Assembly (NCBI GenBank): GCA_050084985.1
Contig: JBITNC010000001.1
Coordinates: forward strand, 139,128,001-139,192,000
Direction: 5' to 3'
Origin: Nageia nagi
Taxonomy: Eukaryota; Pinophyta
Length of the DNA: 64,000 nt
Shown: one piece after another, positions 22,851-35,115 of the stretch
Numbering within the stretch: position 1 is the first letter of the stretch
How the letters are laid out: each line of letters opens with the position of its first letter
Translations under genes and position numbers: made by a program
The notes under the pieces: model-generated
The model's input: the letters and a program-made list of their open reading frames with translations, nothing else
Databases searched by the model: none
What the model was told of the DNA's origin: nothing

Positions 22851-24600
22851 TCTACCAAATGTATACCACATAATAATCTAAATAATATAAAATATAGGTA
22901 TGGATATCAGTATCCTCACCTATCTAAAGAAGGTGATGCTCCATGGTTGGAGGAGGTGGTCATGTATAGGCTTCTACTTATGTTATGTACACTATGTGAC
23001 CTACTTTTATACCTATCACTTTGTGTCTAGGATGATTTTGACACATCTAGGATAAGAATTTTATGTTGTAGGAACTACACACACACACACACATTGGTGT
23101 ATTCTCTATATCTATAATCCTAAGCTATTTATTTTCTTCTCTAGAGAGTGCTCCCTCTATTGGCTAGATGTGAGCTACTTTTGTAGGCTTTAGACCTATT
23201 TCTCTAACTCAACTATCATTTATGTTACATCATAATCAGCCATTTAGGATTCACTACCTATATCTTGCATCAAGATGTATATAGAAAGTCCCATCTCTGT
23301 TGGTGGTGAAGGGTTTCATCATTATCTCATTTAGAATTGAAGGGGATCCTCCTCCTCATCTCCCTCACTAACTCCTACACCTACTTCATCACCCTTATTT
23401 GGTTCTTCTATTTATGCTCACTAAGCTATCTTAACCTAGCACCAAGCATTATACCCTAGCATGGTCCCAATGTCATCTCCTAATGCTAGGGTCTTATCAC
23501 CATATGCTACTTCACATGTATCCTAATAAGGGATCTAAGGCCTTTTGTCTTTACTTTGTATACAACTATACCCTAGTGGTGCTAAAGGTATATCTTGTAT
23601 AAACCTAGACTTTCATTACACCTATTCAAACTCTATTAAAATCTCCTCTCAATGTTGACTACTCACCCACCTTGGTTGAAAAATATGCATGAGGTGAACC
23701 TAGTCATCAACTCACTTAGGGCCTCTATTATAAGTATTCTATATCATATATCAAGTTCTCAACTGGATCTATCTCTAGATCTATAATACATGAAATCTCC
23801 TTGATGAGCATGAGATCATTGACCTTCTTACTCTTATGTCCATCACATCACATAGGGTAGCTCTCAATAGGGCTCACCAAACATCATATCTACATCAATG
23901 TGTATATCATATGGAAGGCCTTGGGTTCTCTATACATTTATATGCTCTCATACCCACACCTAAAGTAACAAAGAGCATTTTGTTCCTAGCTTATCTCCAT
24001 AGTCCATTTCATATAGCTCCTTATAGAGTTACACCAAAAACACCTATCCCTATGAATATATAGTACCATACTTAGTTATCCCTTGTATAAAATGATATAG
24101 CATTTAGTGAAATATTACCTTAGAATAATTTGGTAGTATGTATCTTATGATCATGATCATCACGAAATAGGTCATCAGGTCTAGCAACCCATCTTGATAT
24201 GTGGTCTCATATAGAAAATAATCAATACCCCACTCAAGTTGGTAATAGTATCTCACAAATATATGTATGGCTACTGCAGTCATTCCCACCCCATCGATAA
24301 GCTTATGATAGGTTCTCCCCCAATTAAGATCCTAAGGATCCACCATAAATACTCTAAAGTTATTTTCCACTCACTAGTTAGAACATGGAAGGTGTTGGTA
24401 GTTGAATCCCATCTCTAATACATAGTTGTGATATACTTTGAGTCACATTGCACTTGTTCTATGATACCAATATAGCTAGTTCTAGTCCTCATCATCCATC
24501 TCTTAGTGCACATCTCTCCATAGAGGTTAGAATTAATGTCACATCATCAAAGTGTCCTCTAGTTGGTCACATGGGATTTGAATAAACTTTACTAAGTTGA
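22851..24600 (-). pseudogene. Unrecognised decayed coding region, minus strand
   Basis: The minus strand reads with fewer stops than its surroundings. Best stretch, about 24,104-24,420: NYVLEMGFNYQHLPC, then NWGRTYHKLIDGVGMTAVAI, then YYYQLEWGIDYFLYETTYQ. Codon-like composition with Trp, Gly and Tyr suggests former coding sequence. I cannot assign a family: it is not the gypsy pol, LINE or PMD pattern seen elsewhere here. It sits in the 3' region of the Tat-like element, between the small LTR element and a long non-coding part, so it may be an extra ORF of that element in antisense or an older insertion. An (AC)n run lies at 23,077-23,093. Confidence 0.3.
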
Positions 24601-27229
24601 TATATAAAAAACCATATAATGAGTCTAAAGTCTAAATATAAATCAATATGTTATAAAAAAACTTAAATATCTAGCCTAGGTTTTTTGTTACAATCTAGCT
24701 TTACAGGTATGTATCTCTAACCTTTTGTCTAGGTTGTTATTTAAGCTAGATTAGTCAACCCTAGGGTTATTCTCTTTTTTTTTTTTAATTGCTTTGGTTT
24801 TCTTTATGTTTATATGTTAAAATGATTATTTTTCCTAGCTTTCTATTATGGTTTATTAAGTTGTTCTAAATTTAAGTTTATGTTTAAATTATCCATATTT
24901 TTGTTTGATTGGTCTAAAAGAGTAACATTTGAATGTACCCATATATAATGGGGAAAAAATAATGAAGTGACTGTACATCTAAATATACATAAATATCTCT
25001 AGAAATTTAACTGATTAAGAATATATCTAACACTTCAAATGTCTCTAAACAATCTAAAACATAGTTAAAGATCTAAATAAGCATAACTATTGTAAAAGAT
25101 TTAAGTAAATATTAACCCTCTAAAAGTTATAAATAAATATAACTATTACTAAAAATCTAACTACATAAATATATATATATAGGATCCAAATAAGCATTAC
25201 CACTTTTAAAACTCTAAATGAACATAAATTTCATTCAAAGCATGAATAAATATATACATATCTAAAACTCTAAACATTGAAAAAATATACGCATATTTTA
25301 AAAGTCTAAAAATGCATTAAAACTTTCATGAAATCTAAATATTTATAAATAGCCCAAATAACCTCAATCTTTCTACAATTTAAAAAACCTAAATCTTAAG
25401 GAATTATCATTAAGTATTTAGTAGTTTCTAATACAAAAAACGGGGTTGTGCAAACCTATGTGTTGATGTTTATAACCTTTTTTATTTTTATTGTCTAATC
25501 ATGGGTCAAAATTGGAAACATTTATTCTCCACTTTAAAACATAGTCAAGATTGTGTTTCATGAGTCCGAAATATGATCCTAATTGCATTTACTATGAAAC
25601 ATGATTAGGTATCACACTTCCATAGTCTGAATGCTATGTTAAATATGTTTCTTTATTATAAACCAAAAAAATTAAAAACCTACTCAAAATTACATAAAAT
25701 TATTTAAAAATCTACTTTTTCAAGGTTATCTCCTTAATTAATGTGGTGGTTGTTCCTTTGTTTTGTTAAAAATTTATGAATTGAAGGGTTTTTCTTTATT
25801 TTTTTGAAAAATTAACCTAGAGATTTGAAAATGATATTTCTTTTGAATGCTCCAAGATTGTTTCTTTAATTATAAAAATAACCATAAATCTTTAAAACTA
25901 TACTTGTTTCACTTATGCACTAATTACATCTAATACAAGACTCTAAAGTTTCTTACATATTTCAAAATTTCTTCAAATTATAAAATTCAAGTTTTATTTG
26001 GTTAAAATTCATTTTCCAAAGGAAAAAGAGGGTTTCCCAATTTACTTGGAGTCCACATCATATGGTAGGTACTTTTGGAATAACTGCTTGTGGCTCCATC
26101 TAATAAGATAGTTGTCAAGTCAAAAGGGGGCTAGAGCTCCAAAAAATATGCATTCAAAAGGTAAAAAAAAATACTTGACCTTTTAATTTAAATTTTTTGA
26201 GCTTAAAATGTGAACACATTTAGGGTTTTAACCCTAAACACAACCACATTTGGTAAACAAAACTGTGTTTCATGAATGTAGCCATGCTTTGCCCTAAAAT
26301 TCAAATTTTATTTGATTTGCTACAAAAAAAATTATTAAATTGGACTTCAGCTAAATGTGTTCTAAACTTAATTATCTGATATTCTTATTAAGGCATTATT
26401 TTTCCCTCTCTTTCATGATTTTTACAGACACACACTTCTTTTTCTCTTCAAACAATCTTCAATTAACCTTACTTTGTTTGGTCCACCTACCATTATTTGA
26501 GGAGGGGGGAATTACTACCACATTCACAAATTTTCTAAAGGCCTTACATTATTCTATAAAAATTCATTTTCTAAAGACTCAAAATTTTTATTTTTAGTTT
26601 TTCAAGAGAATACTTCAAACTTATATTTTCAAAAGTCTACATTCTCTATAAAGCATTATTTTATTGAATAAAATAGGTAAGTCTACATACTTACCCCCTA
26701 CTCAATACAATTACTTAATGTGCTTTATTTTAATGAGTCTATGTGCTTCCTAAGTAAGTTTGCAAACTTACACCAACTTAATGTGAAGCTAAATGCAAAG
26801 CTTTTACTTAACATTTTAATTCTAAACTTTTAGCATCTATCTAAATTATCTACAAAGCTTGATTTTTTTTAGTAAGTCTATGCAATTATGTGTAAGTTTA
26901 CAAACTTACCTCCTATTCATTGCATAGTCAATGCAACTTAACATATTTACTTTCAAATTCTAGTTTTCCTTACCAACTTAAATGCTTTATTATTTAAAAT
27001 TGCTATATAATGATGATGTTTATATTACACAAAATTTTATTTCTAAATTCAAAAATTTAATTGGTATTTATACTTGTTGAACCAAACCCCTTTGCAAGTG
27101 ACTTAGTCCAATAGGGGTAAATTTAGATACCCAAAAAATACATATTTTCTGAAAAATAATTAAAATACTACTAAATGGCTAAAAATTTTAAACAACCTAA
27201 ATAGGTTTTTGAATATCTATATTTGGCCT
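24601..27229. other. Very AT-rich non-coding stretch
   Basis: Long A- and T-runs and no credible coding region. The 80-codon frame at 26,355-26,597 is Phe/Leu/Thr-rich without a motif and is probably chance. Contains three related 18-bp quasi-palindromes at 26,677-26,909 (listed separately). Confidence 0.35.
26677..26909. repeat. Three related 18-bp quasi-palindromes (GTAAGTxTxCAxACTTAC)
   Basis: 26,677-26,694 GTAAGTCTACATACTTAC, 26,754-26,771 GTAAGTTTGCAAACTTAC (a perfect palindrome) and 26,892-26,909 GTAAGTTTACAAACTTAC. Starts are 77 and 138 bases apart. Each could form a short hairpin or be a symmetric protein site. Confidence 0.6.
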
Positions 27230-27250
27230 AAAATGGGAAAAAAGAGAAAA
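27230..27250 (+). other. Possible polypurine tract before right repeat A
   Basis: A 21-base run of purines with a single T, followed by TTGTGAATTA. Position and strand fit a 3' LTR start at about 27,254. Confidence 0.4.
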
Positions 27251-27254
27251 TTGT

Positions 27255-28246
27255 GAATTAAAATACTTTAAAAGACTATATATTCACTTAAATATATGAA
27301 AGGGACTTTATAGTTATCTAATATATAGTTAAGTGAAGTATATATGTTAACTTAAACAAATGCTAAAAAGTTCTTGAAGATACTGAAGTTAGGTTTTTAT
27401 GAAAATCTTTAGGGTTTGAGGTAAATCTCAAGGGTTTGAATAATTTTAACTACAATCCACCATAATGTGCTTATTATACCTCTATATATCCAAGCTTGGA
27501 GGTAAATTTAATGGTATATTTTATTTATATTGATCATATTTTAAGTTTTTGTAGTTTCTGGAAGAAGTTTAACCATATAATTTTCAAGAACTTGGAAGAT
27601 TTTGTATCCTTTTGGTGGTATTTTGTTTATTCTAGGTTTTAGTGCATGTAGTATACATCTAGGCTAATATATTCTTAATTTATATGTACACATATCTATT
27701 TGATAGATTTATGGTCAAAAAGTAATTCAATCCTTGTGTGTATCCTTATATCCTTTTGGATCTAAGGTATTTGATATTCTTGATTTATTTAAGGGTTTAA
27801 AGGGTTTAGTCTTGTATCTTAGGTTTTTAACCAAATCATGATGTTAGATCTTCTAGGATTGTCTAAATACTTATTTAAAGATTATATTTCTAGGCATAAA
27901 ATATATCTTTTCATAATAGGCATACTGTTGTATTCTAATATCCATATGAATATGGATTAGGGTGCTCACACACTAGCTTAGATAGCTTGAAAAAGTTATC
28001 TAGTTACCCTAAGTCCTTAAAGGCTTATGGTTAGAGATCCCTAAAACTTGTTATATTGCATTAGGGTGTTTATATTCAGATATCCTACATGTTGATAGCA
28101 TAATTGGAGCATTTACAATAATTTTTTACCATTATTGGTTATCTTATTTAAAGTTTAAAAGCATAGTTTTATAGATCTTTAATTATTATGTGCAATTGAC
28201 ATTTTGAGTGTGTGAAGTGCATGTAAGTAGGGATTTAGAGGATACA
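27255..28246 (+). repeat. Direct repeat A, right copy (probable 3' LTR)
   Basis: Copy of 3,690-4,661 in the same orientation. Clear alignment starts at about 27,305 (TAGTTATCTAAxATA..AGTTAAGTGAAG) and runs to GAGGATACA at 28,246. The minus-strand gypsy fragment starts directly beyond it, so the element probably inserted into, or beside, that older sequence. The frames at 28,179-28,412 overlap this end only by chance. Confidence 0.55.
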
Positions 28247-28259
28247 ATTGCATAATATT

Positions 28260-29355
28260 TCTCCCAAGGCATATAGTTTGGATGAGATATACAAATATGC
28301 TTCTATGATAAAATCCATTGGAATTCATCAAATGCTTTTTGGCACCTTTCATCCCACAAAAGCTTTGCATCTTTATTGAGAAAATAAGTAAATGGTATAC
28401 ACTTATCATCAAGCTAAGAAATGAATCTCCTAATAGAATTTATTTTTTATTGAAAACTCCTAAATTATTTGAGGTTCTTAGGAGTTGGCATGCTAATAAT
28501 TGCTTTTAACTTTTTTATATCTACTTTAATGCCTCTTTTTAAAACCATGAAACCTAACAACTTTCTTGAAGTGATACCAAAATCACATTTTGATGTTTCA
28601 ATCTGAGTTTTTATTTTTTGAGAATATAAAATACCTCATCTAGAAGTTGTAAGTTATCTTGTACTTATTTGGATTTAACCAAAATGTCATCAACATAAAC
28701 TTCAACTAATATATGGATGTGTTCATGAAACGTCATAACCATAGCATGCTAATAAGTAGCATCTGTATTTTTAATCCAAAGGCCATGACCTTCCAACAAA
28801 AAATTTCCCCAAGGTGTAGTGAAAGTTTTCTTGTGTTGATTAGTCAAATTAATTAAAATTTGATTATATTCCAAAAAAATCATCCATAAAAGATAAAATA
28901 TCATGACCACCAATGCTATCCACAATCATATTAATATTTGGTAATGGAAAATTACCTTTAGAGCAAGCATTATTAATATATCTAAAGTCAATACAAATTC
29001 TTATCTCTCCATTTGGTTTTGTTGTAGGAATAATATTTGTCTTCCATTTTGAATAATCTATGGGCCTAATGAAATTAGAATTCAAATATTTTTCAATTTC
29101 TTTTTTGACCAACAAAGCTTTAGATGGATGCATCTTTCTTGTTTTTGTTTAATAGGTTTTGTTCCTTTTTTTAATTGATAAATTATGCATGATAAAATAT
29201 GGATCTAGACCAATCATATCAAAATAATACCTTGCAAATTGCTTACTACATTCAAGGAATTTATCTTTGTACCTTATTTGTTGATGTGAATCAAGACCAG
29301 CTCCAATTTTGATCATCATCTCTTGCTTATTCATGCCAATATTGATATCAAGCAA
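28260..29355 (-). pseudogene. Reverse transcriptase of the minus-strand gypsy remnant, broken
   Basis: 29,355-29,149 reads NIGMNKQEMMIKIGAGL, then FARYYFDMIGLDPYFIMHNL, the segment before RT (pattern Y.DVFAW...GLD...V.H.L). After a frame change, 29,133-28,864 reads NFIRPIDYSKWKTNIIP, then PNGEIRICIDFRYINNAC and FPLPNINMIVDSIGGHDILS, the conserved gypsy RT finger and palm start. The Met-Asp block FMDDFFGI is the usual FMDGFSGYNQ position, not the YxDD active site. Further decayed pieces continue to the RNase H entry (LLWDERCQKAFDEFQW) at about 28,380-28,320. The enzyme would copy element RNA; frameshifts and stops rule out function. Confidence 0.75.
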
Positions 29356-30162
29356 CTTTTATACTAGGAATGTTAATGCATCTTTCTTTTTCAATAAGGA
29401 AGGTAGCTCTTCTTCTTCTTCATCAACATGTTGTATTTGCAAATATTTAGCAAAATTTACCTCTTATCGAAAGTATCCATGTTGACTAAGGAAATAGTGT
29501 GGTTTTTTTTTTCATTCGATTTAGGTAACTAAAAATGTGCTCTGATATATTCCAATAAATAATCATTAGTGGTAAAATAGTAAATCTCTAATGGGATATC
29601 AGCATCAATCCATAAATCCTCATCAACATCATCTAAAACTTGTATCAAATTGCATTCTAGAATAAACTTTATAGGCCTTAATTTTTACTTGGTATTCTTA
29701 TCATGACCTAACCCTTTTTTATCTTTCTGAGCACCTAAATATGTATGAAAAGAAGGAATTCCTTCTTTTACTTTCCTAAACCCCCTCCCTTATAAGTGTA
29801 ATTTTGTGTCATGTACTTTTTTACAAAAAGAAGATGGAAAAGAGTTACAAGCCTTAACCAAAGCATCTTACATCATTTTGGATTTTTTAGGATTAAGAGC
29901 AAGTGATATAAACGTGGCAAAGAAAGACTATCTTTAGTTTCCTTTGTTTCCATAGCATGAATGCCCTTCTACATGTCATAGACATTATTTATACTATAAA
30001 ATTTTTATTCATCTAATATATTTAATGAAATCCAAGGGTATAAGTTCTAAATTTTGTATGTTCACATGCCTGTGTTCATAATTTGAGGTTCTATATCTAC
30101 CTTGAACAATGTTGAATGAGCTTCTTTTGGAGTAACATAAAACAAGTTAATATGATGAATAT

Positions 30163-30932
30163 CTAATCCAAAATATATAGACTTGCTAGGCTACACATTG
30201 CAAAAGGTTTATGATCTACAAGTACTATGTGGATTTCTCCTTCATTTTCAAACTTAATACAGCCATGGATTATATATGGGAATGCATTCATATTATAGAT
30301 ATATGATCGTATTAGAAGAAAATTGTAGGAAATATTTCCACTCATGATATGGAAAGAGGTTTCAATAGTTCATGGTTTTAATCAGATAGGAAGATAGATT
30401 AAACCAAGAGCCCTTTTGGATACATTATCAAAACTCATAATGTGTAAATTGGGTTCATACATAGATGGAAATTTTACATCATTATTTTATATATCTTACA
30501 AGAATTGTTTAGAGGAAATATTCATACCTAATCCTATATCTACCATTGATCTTTTAATTTTCCAACCATCTCTCATAGGTGTTATGAAAAGGGCTAGGCA
30601 TTCAACAACAACTGCTTTATTAATCTTTTCAATATTTATAAAAATAATTATATCACATTCTTGAAGGGATTGAATTTTCTTTAAAAGAATGGCAACAAAA
30701 ATGTTAGTAGGAATTTTCTCTTTTTTTTTAATAATTCATACAAGATCTCCCTGTGCTTCTCTAAATTACTAATAAGGTCATACAAACTAATCTTGGTAGG
30801 AGTATTTTTCAATTGTTCTATCATATTATAAGCTTTAGGATTAGGTTGGAGACTTACTTGTTTAGTGATGATAGGATTTGGGATGGATCTTGTACATCCC
30901 TTATGAATGGTAGCATAAATATCTTCATCCAT
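30163..30932 (-). pseudogene. Protease and upstream linker of the minus-strand gypsy remnant
   Basis: 30,932-30,681 contains PNPKAYNMIEQLKNTPTKIS, then LYDLISNLEKHREILYELL, the block that precedes the protease in Tat/Athila elements (YN...L...PA.IS...LL). The protease follows. MVDIGLGMNI, near 30,555-30,520, is the catalytic D-x-G-S-x-x-N motif with Ile for Asn/Ser and Leu for Ser. YNFLLIRSYIYNMNAFPYII (within 30,345-30,163) is the LGRPW...AVPSTLH block with the Gly-Arg pair changed. It would have processed Gag-Pol; several stops and altered key residues make it inactive. Confidence 0.65.
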
Positions 30933-31299
30933 TTATATGATATTAGCTAATTGGTGTTGAGAAGTAGGTCTTTTTTTCTTTACTTCATATTTCCCTTGCA
31001 TAATTAGATCTAAAATAGCAACCTCCAAAGTCTTATATTGATTGGTAAAATACCTTCTTTTTTAGTGGTAAGAAAAAAATAACTCTTGGTTATCAAATTT
31101 CACATTGTCATATTAAGTTATCCTATCCAACAACTTCAATAATCCCTTTTAAATTTGACAAGATCTAGTAGGATATACCTTGGAGGAATAGGAAAAGTAT
31201 ATGTACATCAACCATATTTATATTTTTCTTCTCATTTTTGGCATAAGATTTACGACCATCCTTATTATGTTAGTTGGATGTATACTTGAGTTTCCCAAG

Positions 31300-32160
31300 C
31301 TTAAGAAAAACTCTTTCCTTTGCTAATACTCTTTTTTTCATTATGCCACATTCCATTTAAGTATAATCAAGTGCATATTGCATAATAATTAGAAGAATAA
31401 ACTCAACAAAAATACTATAATACCAACCTCATCTAATTTACTTCTTATTCACTACTATACCTTTTTGAATCTCAAAATATATTTTTTGAGTGCTTCATTG
31501 GGTCCTTGAAAAAGTGCATATAATGTTTTGATTATGGATTTCTCCTTGATATTATGCTTATACTAATCCATAAATTCCTTTACTAATGACTTGAATGAAT
31601 CAATTGAATTAAGTGGCAAGATGTATAACCATTGGTTGATATCTCCCTTTAGACTCCTTGGGAAAAACTTGGTCATCAACTTCTCTTAAGATACTAATTT
31701 CAATAAGAAATCCACTTTAGAGCTAACAAGATGTTTTTTTAGGTCTTTATCACCATTGAACATCTTGAACTTAGGGTACTTGAGGTCAGGTGCTAAGGGA
31801 AAGTTGAGGATCTCCTTTGACAAGGTTGAGGTGTAGATACCATCATAGTCTTCCTTCTTATTTTGATATTTCTATTGGTTTCAAATTTTTTATACCCTCT
31901 TAGCTAAATTAGTGTCAAAAGGATTCTTATTAGTACTAGTAGAAGCTTGCAGCATACATGCAGAAACAACATTGTCTATCACCTTTACAAATTTAAGCAT
32001 CATGTTCTACATGATGGCTTCAATCACTTGTATAGGATCTATAGGAATAGCATTAGCATTGCTATTGTAGATAAATCATAGCATTGACAATGTAAGATCC
32101 ATGATAGAACTATGCAAGATCTTACCCTCGAGGATAAAATCACTCAAAATAGTGGGTTCA
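31300..32160 (-). pseudogene. gag of the minus-strand gypsy remnant, broken
   Basis: Minus-strand reading gives LAPDLKYPKFKMFNGDKD, then KHLVSSKVDFL, FFPRSLKGDINQWLYILPL, FKSLVKEFMD and LYALFQGPNEALKKYILRFKKV. This follows the plant gypsy gag domain closely (P.F..FdG..dP..HL..F... SL.G.A..W...LP...I.sw..L...F...F... L....q...Es..ey..Rf). The role would be capsid. There are stops after FLLKLVS and FMD, and no intact zinc knuckle was found. An open upstream part near 32,160-31,900 carries a phrase about residues NKNPFDTNLAKRV. Confidence 0.6.
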
Positions 32161-32250
32161 CCAATATGTAGTTGCAAAAATAATGAATTTTAATAAAATA
32201 AAACATTATTGCTCTACAAATACTCACTAAAATATGAATGAAATTGAATG

Positions 32251-35115
32251 AGTATTTTCTAGTGGAATAAGATTCTCCACTTCGCCAAATATGGAATATT
32301 ATATTTGGAGCAAATTTGTAGTTAATATCTAAGACTTCACAACTTTGAAGTCATAGCATGCACTCTATGTGAATATTTTTCTTGCATGATATCAATGCTG
32401 CAAAGGTTGTTAATAATAAGGATGAAATTAAGCAATATGAAACATAATGAAGATTATATAATAGATATTCAAATAGGTGGTATTACAAAACATCATTGTT
32501 GTTCAAATGATGTGTTTCTTATGAGTCAACTTATCTAATATTTGATTATTAGATAAGGAATTCTTTAGTTTGGATATTCTTTTATAATACAATATCTTAG
32601 ATCTTTTCTTTTCTTGAGATCTACTTGTATTCAATAATATGTGGTACTTTTTTACATTTTTAGATCTTTGATACCTAAAATATGATTTCTATTTTAATAA
32701 AAATTATATTTAGGTCTCTATGCTTCTTATCAACATTATTCATTGAGATATATTGAATATTTATGAATGGTATTCAAAGTATTTCCTCTCAAATTGTTAA
32801 ATTTAAGAAGGAGAAGATATTGAAAAGTGAGAAGGCTAAGAGTAAAGAGAGTTTTCCAAAACCAATCACTATAAAAATTCAAAGCACTTTAGAGTTACTA
32901 GTATTTGAAGTTTTATTTAGTTTGGATGGTAAATATTGATATTTTACAAGTAATCCATGTGGAAACTCTAAGAATTCAAACACAAGATAATTCTAGAGTA
33001 GAATAACTAAGTAATCCATCAATTCCAAAAGAGAATGAGAATGTCACTAAGACCAATATTCAAATTGGAACTCCCAACTCACTTGATGAAGATTTATCTT
33101 CAAGTTAAGAAATTAAGTGAAAAAAAGATATCCAATAGAATAAATAGAAATGGTAATAGAACTAACAACGAAAAATTCAAAATCATTTATTCATAAGACG
33201 AAGGTGAAATAAGGGCAAACATGACTCCCACTTTGACAATTCCACCTTCAAACTTAGCTCTATTTGCTATATATTATTATTCAAAACAATATGAAGATAT
33301 AACTCAATAGGATTATATTAAGCAAGTTATCTCAATTCAAAAATTAGCTAAAGAGACTACCCAAACTTCAAAAATAACCCAAACTAGATCTACAAGTAAG
33401 AAGAGCATCACTTCATAGAAAGAATCAAGTTTTGTCAAAGCATAAAATTGATAAGGGATTCAATTAAGGAATTAAGGATCTGATGAGAAAGATAAAGAAG
33501 AATATATATAGAGAAAGAAAAAGAGGATACCAAATGAACATGATGAGAAAATAAAGAAAGATAAATAAATAATTACAATTAAATATTTAACTTCTCTTCA
33601 ATAATTAAACTCTTGTAACTTGTTGAAGAAAATAGATCTTAATGATTATTTGAAAAGCATCTAAGATATCAATAATGATAGTGATGAAGAAGATCCTAAT
33701 TTCATTGAAAAATAGAGAAATACCCTATGAAATTCCCAAGCATTGTCAATTTTAATAGAAAGGGGAAATACAAGTTAGCACTTTCCACAAATATCAAAAT
33801 ACCAAGGAATTAAAGATAAATTAATGTAAGTTCCTTTGAAGTGGATGTCTACCATTTAGGGATTTATGCAAATGCTTTCATTGTATACAAAGGAACTAAT
33901 AATTTGAAAGAGTTTGCTCTTGAGTAAAAAGAAGAAAATATGAAATTACAAAAGGAGTTGAAGGAAATGAAAAAAAAAAATAAAGAGTTAGAGGAATTAT
34001 TTGTATATAAAAAGGAGCTAAATCTAAACTTCTACAAAGGAAATAATTTTTGGAAAAATATTAATTCTTTAATTAAAAAAATATTTAAGACTTTTGATTA
34101 AGTTTTCAATGATTACTAGCATCTAGCCAGAATACATGAGGAAATAGAAATAATCAATGTTGACATTTCCTCAATGTTTGAGAGTTGGTCATTGGAGATT
34201 CACATAATGGTTGGGGTTAAGAGATCGTTAATAGAAGATAATGATCCACTATATGGAGATTGTGATGACTTATTTTCCTTTTGTGATGAATTAACCACTT
34301 CTAATTAGAAATATTCAATTTTAAAAGAGAAAGTGTATGAAACCTATAATAAAGAAAAAGAAATGTTCACTATGATAGACATTGATTATGTGCAAAAGGA
34401 TGGATACTAGAAGAAAAAACATGATATCAAATAATAAATTAAAGTAAAAATATATAGAAGATTCCTAGTCACTTCAAGATCCTCCCTATGTAAAAGCTAA
34501 TGAGGAATTTGTGATATGGCTTTCAAAAATTTAGGATTTATGAAAAGATATGAGAAAATGGCTTGATAGTTTAATGATCTATGATTTCCATAGCTTTAAG
34601 GTTGGAAGGGATATAGCATTGCACTTCATGAATGGAGACCTCCAAAAGAAAATTTAAGAAATGCAAAGTGTCAAATAATTTGTAAGAAAAGTTAGATTAT
34701 TTTTTATAAATTGGAAAAAAGACTTAGTTTATTTTTGGTCTTGTTTTCCATAGAGTTAGTCAACTTTTCTAGCTTAGAAAGTAGTTAGGATTTTGAAGTT
34801 ATGTATTTAAGTTTTTGTGAATACCTAACTACTTCTTGAGATATAAAAGGGGAGAAATATCAATTTGTAATCTCTCTTTGGAATTTTAGAAATAAGTGTA
34901 ATAGAAATAGGTAAGTTAATATAGAAGAAGAAAACTTTTTTTTCCTATCTATTATGAATGTATATTTTCTATGAGATCATTCTTAAGTTAGAATAATGAA
35001 TTACAAGTTTTAGATTGTAATTTATTTCTAAGTTTGAGAATTTTTATCCTTTTGCAAATCATAACCAGCTATAAGCAATTGGTTTTGTAAATGTAAATGG
35101 AATCTTATGTGATTA
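32251..35115 (+). pseudogene. Unrecognised Lys/Glu-rich decayed coding region, plus strand
   Basis: Between about 32,880 and 34,650 the plus strand reads with long stretches between stops. Near 33,835-33,900 VDVYHLGIYANAFIVYKG; near 33,945-34,020 a run of Lys, Glu and Leu with heptad character (MKLQKELKEMKKKNKELEE) suggests a coiled coil; near 34,150-34,300 MFESWSLEIHIMVGVKRSL and DPLYGDCDDLFSFCDEL. No family recognised; it may be an extra ORF of a retroelement or an old gene fragment. Downstream, GATATAAAAGGGGAG near 34,838 resembles a TATA box, so 34,680-35,115 could be part of an LTR. Bases 35,111-35,115 (GATTA) are the left flank of the next solo LTR. Confidence 0.35.

Larger units (their letters stand above)
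3690..28246 (+). mobile_element. Tat-like Ty3/gypsy element, decayed, with nested insertions
   Basis: Composite call. A direct repeat of about 1 kb (3,690-4,661 and about 27,255-28,246, same orientation) brackets gag (6,473 on), protease (9,356 on), RT-RNase H (15,667 on) and integrase (to about 18,970), all on the plus strand and in the order PR-RT-RH-INT of Ty3/gypsy. A PBS-like site follows the left repeat and a purine tract precedes the right one. Two younger elements, the solo LTR at 11,142-15,661 and the LTR element at 20,830-22,850, account for about 6.5 kb of the 24.6 kb. The roughly 18 kb left is long, but Tat/Ogre-type elements are known for long extra regions. Weak points: the 5' LTR start and the target-site duplication were not found, so the bracketing repeats could be a separate dispersed family. 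Confidence 0.5.
28247..32250 (-). mobile_element. Second Tat-like gypsy remnant, minus strand, truncated
   Basis: Reading from high to low coordinates: gag (about 32,160-31,300), protease with its linker (30,932-30,163), RT (29,355-28,600) and the first residues of RNase H, which stop at the repeat A boundary. Integrase and both LTRs are missing. The half that should continue left is not seen next to the left copy of repeat A. All parts carry stops. Confidence 0.65.

Noticed and set aside
20825-22855. Five-base target-site duplication of the small LTR element
   Set aside because: Left flank ATACA and right flank TCTAC do not match; the duplication is decayed or the right boundary is a few bases off.
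23077-23093. (AC)n run as part of a regulatory or telomeric element
   Set aside because: A simple 17-base dinucleotide run with no other signal.
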